From: Spirochaetaceae bacterium | Lineage (GTDB): Bacteria > Spirochaetota > Spirochaetia > PWKH01 | Reading direction: 5' to 3' | Assembly: GCA_003557605.1 (NCBI GenBank) | Contig: PWNW01000258.1 | Coordinates: forward strand, 1 to 8,882 | Length of the DNA stretch: 8,882 nucleotides | Shown: piece by piece, positions 6,285-8,882 of the stretch | Layout: the number at the start of each line of letters is the position of its first letter | Numbering within the stretch: position 1 is the first letter of the stretch | The notes under the pieces: model-generated | Seen by the model: the letters and a program-made list of their open reading frames with translations, nothing else | What the model was told of the DNA's origin: nothing | Database searches by the model: none | Program-made: the position numbers and the translations under genes

Positions 6285-6970
6285 GCGCCGCTCCTGATAT
6301 CTGATGGATATGTCACTTTTCTGTTTTCTGCGTCTCCTGGGACAGCATGCACCTTGCCGATATACCGGCAGTACAGTTCCGTATCATCAATGCAGGGTAT
6401 CTGGTCATTCCGGGCCATGCGGTGTGCTGAAAGAATGCCTGGAAATTCAAATCCCTGGGGAGTCTGCACTGCCATGAGCCCCGGTCTGGGAAGATGCCCG
6501 GTGATGAATCGGTCTTCAACCTGCTTTACCGCATCGGGTATGGGTATTACCGGGGCGGCCCCGACGTATCTGACTGCTCCCTGGATCACCTCCCTGATGC
6601 ATTCGGGGGTAACCCAGGGACGGGCACCGTCATGAATCAGCACAACGTGGCAGCCGAACTGCTCCAGATGCTCAAGTCCGAGAAATACTGATTCCTGTCT
6701 TGTGGTTCCTCCGGCCGTGCAGGTGACGGGAATGTCTCCTGCAGCATCTCCTGCGGCTTCCATGGCTTCCTGCTGCTGTCCAGGGGGATGTACAATCACG
6801 ATCCTTGAGACAACTCCGCTTGCCCTGCATGCCTCCACAGACCAGGAAATCATTGGGCGTCCGTCAACGAGCAGATACTCCTTCTTGCTGGATCCTCCTG
6901 AAAACCGGCGGCTGGACCCCGCTGCGGTGATGATGCATGCTGTCCTAGTATTTGGGGAAATCTCTTTCAC
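6281..6970 (-). CDS. ispD: 2-C-methyl-D-erythritol 4-phosphate cytidylyltransferase
   Basis: Third step of the MEP pathway: joins CTP and methylerythritol 4-phosphate. The 229 residues show the full family series. There is a nucleotide loop AAGSSRRF (16-23) with Lys30 in place of the usual PKQY lysine, then GGTTRQESV (87-95), HDGARP (113-118), PIPDAVKQV (143-151), TPQGF (170-174) and a C-terminal NRKVTYPSD carrying the second catalytic lysine. The start is GTG at 6970, overlapping the carD stop as GTGA (6967-6970). No ATG is available before the AAG loop, so the GTG start is required. It is the middle gene of the carD-ispD-ispF operon. In some treponemes I recall IspD and IspF being fused; here they are separate but overlapping. 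Confidence 0.96.
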   Translation of the reverse strand: MKEISPNTRTACIITAAGSSRRFSGGSSKKEYLLVDGRPMISWSVEACRASGVVSRIVIVHPPGQQQEAMEAAGDAAGDIPVTCTAGGTTRQESVFLGLEHLEQFGCHVVLIHDGARPWVTPECIREVIQGAVRYVGAAPVIPIPDAVKQVEDRFITGHLPRPGLMAVQTPQGFEFPGILSAHRMARNDQIPCIDDTELYCRYIGKVHAVPGDAENRKVTYPSDIRSGA

Positions 6971-7467
6971 TCTGCTTCCAGCTTGCTGAGTATCAGCGCC
7001 TCAATTTCGTTCTTCGGTTTTCCGATGGAAAGGGCAATTTCATCAATTAAAATCCGAAGGGCATTGTCATAGAGTTTCCGTTCCTGTACTGGAAGCTCCT
7101 TGACCTTGCTGCGGTGATACAATGTCTGAACCACCGAGGCGATGGAGGCTATAGTACCTTCCTTGAGCAGCTCAAGGTTCATGGTGTAGCGGACCTTCCA
7201 GTCCACGGTTACCGGTTCATAGGCACCGGTAATGCTTTCCAGGGCCTTCATGGCCTCGTCGGTGCTGACAATGGAACGAATACCAATGTCATCTACGTTG
7301 TCCACCGGGATCATCACCGTCATGTCGCTGATATCAAGGAAAATGACATAGTAGAGAATGTCTTTTCCCTTAAACTGCTTCTTCGTAATATCTTTGATAA
7401 CGCCGACACCCTGAAGAGGATACACGACATGCTCGCCGATCTGGTAAAGTGTATTAGGAGTTTCCAT
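6967..7467 (-). CDS. carD: CarD/CdnL-family RNA polymerase-binding transcription regulator
   Basis: A 166-residue protein that binds the RNA polymerase beta subunit and upstream promoter DNA to alter open-complex stability, in actinobacteria and myxobacteria often at rRNA promoters. Residues 8-65 form the Tudor-like RNA-polymerase-interacting domain (YQIGEHVVYPLQGVGVI...YYVIFLDISDMTVMIPVDN). From about 70 comes the helical DNA-binding domain, with Trp90 at the place of the minor-groove tryptophan and the family patterns DWKVRYTMNLELLKEG and VVQTLYHRSKVKELPVQERKLYDNA. Borrelia has a homologue. First gene of an operon with ispD and ispF. No Shine-Dalgarno site precedes the ATG, and no other start fits; the promoter predicts a leader of about two bases. 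Confidence 0.94.
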   Translation of the reverse strand: METPNTLYQIGEHVVYPLQGVGVIKDITKKQFKGKDILYYVIFLDISDMTVMIPVDNVDDIGIRSIVSTDEAMKALESITGAYEPVTVDWKVRYTMNLELLKEGTIASIASVVQTLYHRSKVKELPVQERKLYDNALRILIDEIALSIGKPKNEIEALILSKLEAE

Positions 7468-7475
7468 ATCGAAAG

Positions 7476-7504
7476 AGTATACCGAAAAAACCCTTCTGAG
7501 TCAA
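7476..7504 (-). promoter_or_regulatory. Strong sigma-70-like promoter of carD-ispD-ispF, placed for an almost leaderless mRNA
   Basis: Minus strand -35 TTGACT (7499-7504), exact 17-base spacer, -10 TATACT (7476-7481); each box matches consensus at 5 of 6 positions. The usual +1 falls at 7469, two bases before the carD ATG at 7467, and a start 9 bases after the -10 would be the ATG itself. Confidence 0.75.
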
Positions 7505-7605
7505 AGGGAATGGGGGCATGCTGAAAGCCAGTACGGCAATAGGGGAGAAGATATCTGAGATTGAGGAGGATTCATCTGCCGTCGGACAAGGGGTGTACAT
7601 GAAGA

Positions 7606-7636
7606 AGAAGGGCACCAAAGTATTAGGTGCCCTTCT
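7606..7636 (-). terminator. Intrinsic terminator after the downstream exported-protein gene
   Basis: An 11-bp perfect stem (AGAAGGGCACC at 7626-7636 reading minus, pairing with 7606-7616) and a 9-base loop. It is followed on the minus strand by a T-rich but C-interrupted tail. It begins 11 bases after the stop at 7648. Less ideal than a pure T tract, but well placed. Confidence 0.65.
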
Positions 7637-7647
7637 CAAATTCAAGC

Positions 7648-8172
7648 TTAAAGTACGGAAATCGTAAAGACAATGCTGCCTTCGTAGCTTCCCTCACCTG
7701 GATAATCTGTTACTGCGGTAGCGCCAAGCTCTTCAAAGTATGAAAAATTTGAAATAGTTATCCCGTAGTTTCCGGTCCAAGGACCGCCAGTAGTACCTAC
7801 CGTCTTCGCTCCTTCCGCAAAATTCGGGTCATCATGGTTAGTAATGTCAAAGGTGATGAAGCTGTCATTCGTTGTGTTCTCCAGGTTGGCTGCATCAGCT
7901 TGGATCTTCCATGCAAAGGCAGAGAACACTTCAAGAGCAACGCCAAGATTTACCGTAGTCAGAAACGATCCGAAATCCTCATCGTTCTCATTTGTTTCGA
8001 CGATGTCAGGAGATACGGTCCGCTCCTGGTCTCCATTTGTAAACCTGACTCTCAAGGCTCCGGGAACTGCGGTGTTGATATTCAATGTTGCAGGAATAGT
8101 TGGGGGTGTGGCGACGATCACTGATGCACTTAAGAGCATCAGTACAATAAGAAATGCTAATACTTTTTTCAT
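7648..8172 (-). CDS. Exported, probably beta-rich protein of unknown function (paralogue-like to its upstream neighbour)
   Basis: A 174-residue protein with a Sec signal peptide: MKK, a hydrophobic core at 4-18, and likely cleavage after Ala21 (VIVA-TPP). The mature part has no cysteine, is rich in Thr, Asn, Gly and Asp, and alternates short hydrophobic strands with turns, as in beta-sandwich surface or fimbrial proteins. Its last residues, GSYEGSIVFTISVL (161-174), line up with the end of the upstream gene's product. The start at 8172 is set by AAGGAG with about 8 bases spacing. An open extension to 8280 crosses the promoter and terminator and is not used. It has its own promoter and terminator. 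Fimbria-like subunit is one possibility; no enzyme motif is seen. Confidence 0.82.
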   Translation of the reverse strand: MKKVLAFLIVLMLLSASVIVATPPTIPATLNINTAVPGALRVRFTNGDQERTVSPDIVETNENDEDFGSFLTTVNLGVALEVFSAFAWKIQADAANLENTTNDSFITFDITNHDDPNFAEGAKTVGTTGGPWTGNYGITISNFSYFEELGATAVTDYPGEGSYEGSIVFTISVL

Positions 8173-8208
8173 ACATAACTCCTTACTTTTTGTGTTGTAC
8201 TTGCTATC

Positions 8209-8237
8209 ACTATGCGCCCATTTATACACCTTGTCAA
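8209..8237 (-). promoter_or_regulatory. Promoter of the downstream exported-protein gene
   Basis: Minus strand perfect -35 TTGACA (8232-8237), 17-base spacer, -10 CATAGT (8209-8214; 4 of 6). Predicted start near 8202 gives a leader of about 30 bases with the GGAG site. It lies just after the terminator of the upstream gene. Confidence 0.65.
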
Positions 8238-8269
8238 CTCTCTGTTTTGGTGTAAAGTGACTATTGCAG

Positions 8270-8300
8270 AAAAAAAGCAACGGGTGAATTCCCGCTGCTT
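8270..8300 (-). terminator. Intrinsic terminator between the two exported-protein genes
   Basis: Minus strand AAGCAGCGGG, 6-base loop, CCCGTTGCTT: a 10-bp stem with one G-T pair, running into seven T residues (8270-8276). It lies 27 bases after the stop of the upstream gene and is a textbook rho-independent terminator. Confidence 0.88.
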
Positions 8301-8326
8301 CTATGATATGTGCGAGGTTTTAGAGA

Positions 8327-8824
8327 CTATTTTTGGGCGATGGTAAAGGTCAGGGTATCTGAGTATACCCCTTCCGGGGCGCCTACGGGGATGTCAACTG
8401 AAACGGCGAAGTCCTTTTCAATTCCGGTTCCTTGGGTACGAGAATTTGAGTCGGTTATTTCGATAGAAGATGAATTGTAATCTTGAGGTGCAGCGCCTGC
8501 GTAAGTGAAGGTGTATCCCAGGAGGAATGCCGGGTCGGGTGCTTCGGAATCGTAGTGTTCGCTGACCAGATTCCATGCACCTGCAGATGCAACGGTGACT
8601 GTGTAGCCGGCAAACCGGTTTGACCGCTCGGTTACGGTGACAGAACCGGATGCTGTCTGAAGTTCATCGAACCCGGAACCATCGAAATCAAAGAGATTAA
8701 TTTCATTTTCACTTAATGAAAGCTGTAGAAATGGGGTGATGTTTCCAAGAAGTTCGAGGTTGTTGCTGAATGAGGGAAACACGGCAAACAGGACAAGAAG
8801 GGTAATACCAATTAACTTTTTCAT
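8327..8824 (-). CDS. Exported, probably beta-rich protein with a fimbrial-subunit-like C-terminal strand
   Basis: A 165-residue protein with a Sec signal peptide: MKK, a hydrophobic stretch to about 17, and likely cleavage after Ser20 (SFS-NN). The mature part is cysteine-free and acidic, with alternating strands such as ASGSVTVTERS, AGYTVTVASA and LLGYTFTYAG. The end, IPVGAPEGVYSDTLTFTIAQK without its first residues, recalls the PxGxYxDTLTxTI last strand of Csu/spore-coat-U type secreted subunits, although it lacks their usual cysteines. The neighbour at 7648-8172 shares the same C-terminal pattern. GGAG (8835-8838) lies 10 bases before the ATG. TATATT (minus, 8863-8868) could be its -10, with the -35 beyond the window. 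I cannot assign a function. Confidence 0.82.
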   Translation of the reverse strand: MKKLIGITLLVLFAVFPSFSNNLELLGNITPFLQLSLSENEINLFDFDGSGFDELQTASGSVTVTERSNRFAGYTVTVASAGAWNLVSEHYDSEAPDPAFLLGYTFTYAGAAPQDYNSSSIEITDSNSRTQGTGIEKDFAVSVDIPVGAPEGVYSDTLTFTIAQK

Positions 8825-8882
8825 AATTACTTTTCTCCATATACTTTTTTATTTATGAATGCAATATAGAAAAACTTTTAAA

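Noticed and set aside
7454..7645. Minus-strand 63-codon frame between the exported-protein gene and carD
   Set aside because: It covers the hairpin terminator, the carD promoter and the carD start, and has no ribosome site.
7518..7667. Plus-strand 49-codon frame in the carD upstream region, with a basic C-terminus
   Set aside because: It has only a weak GGG-type ribosome site, contains the minus-strand terminator hairpin, and overlaps the end of the convergent exported-protein gene. No family is recognised.
8173..8280. N-terminal extension of the downstream exported protein to 8280
   Set aside because: It would bury the signal peptide and includes the neighbouring terminator and the TTGACA promoter.
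1..8882. Mobile elements, CRISPR arrays, tRNA or rRNA genes, long direct repeats
   Set aside because: None seen on either strand on reading through the window.

Overview
The window most likely comes from a free-living spirochaete of the Spirochaeta/Treponema side of the phylum, with moderate GC content. This rests on three things: an EF-G of the mitochondrial-like 'spd' type rather than the ordinary bacterial type, a carD-ispD-ispF block of the kind I associate with treponemes, and sigma-70-like promoters with ordinary Shine-Dalgarno sites. I cannot name the species. The content is chromosomal and mainly housekeeping. I see no insertion sequence, phage gene, CRISPR array, tRNA or rRNA.

Layout from left to right. 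(1) 1-1041, minus strand: a redox-flavoured operon of an eight-cysteine zinc-ribbon-like protein, a small nitroreductase, and a Bcp-type peroxiredoxin that runs off the left edge. (2) 1042-1190: a divergent intergenic region with a well-formed promoter for that operon and a LacI-type operator in front of the plus-strand LacI-family regulator (1191-2219). (3) 2213-2617, minus: a HIT nucleotide hydrolase whose stop region overlaps the lacI-family stop region by 7 bp. (4) 2849-4942, plus: EF-G (spdEFG1-like), then a P-loop protein of unknown role (5008-5730) with its own extended -10 promoter. (5) 5743-5788: a strong hairpin terminating from both sides. (6) 5787-7467, minus: carD, ispD and ispF, joined by two 4-bp start/stop overlaps and read from one very good promoter. 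(7) 7648-8824, minus: two exported, cysteine-free, probably beta-rich proteins sharing a C-terminal motif, each with its own terminator. The downstream one has its own TTGACA promoter.

How the genes relate: ispD and ispF carry out the third and fifth steps of the MEP isoprenoid pathway and are translationally linked to CarD, a general RNA-polymerase regulator. The left operon looks like peroxide and thiol defence. EF-G serves translocation. The two exported proteins may be surface or fimbria-like structural subunits, but that is inference.

The most unusual signal is in the promoters. The two first genes of operons that lack a Shine-Dalgarno site (the cysteine-rich gene and carD) each have a 17-bp-spaced promoter placed so that transcription should begin on, or two bases before, the A of the ATG. 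Genes with good Shine-Dalgarno sites have promoters placed for leaders of about 20-30 bases. This points to leaderless mRNAs in this organism.
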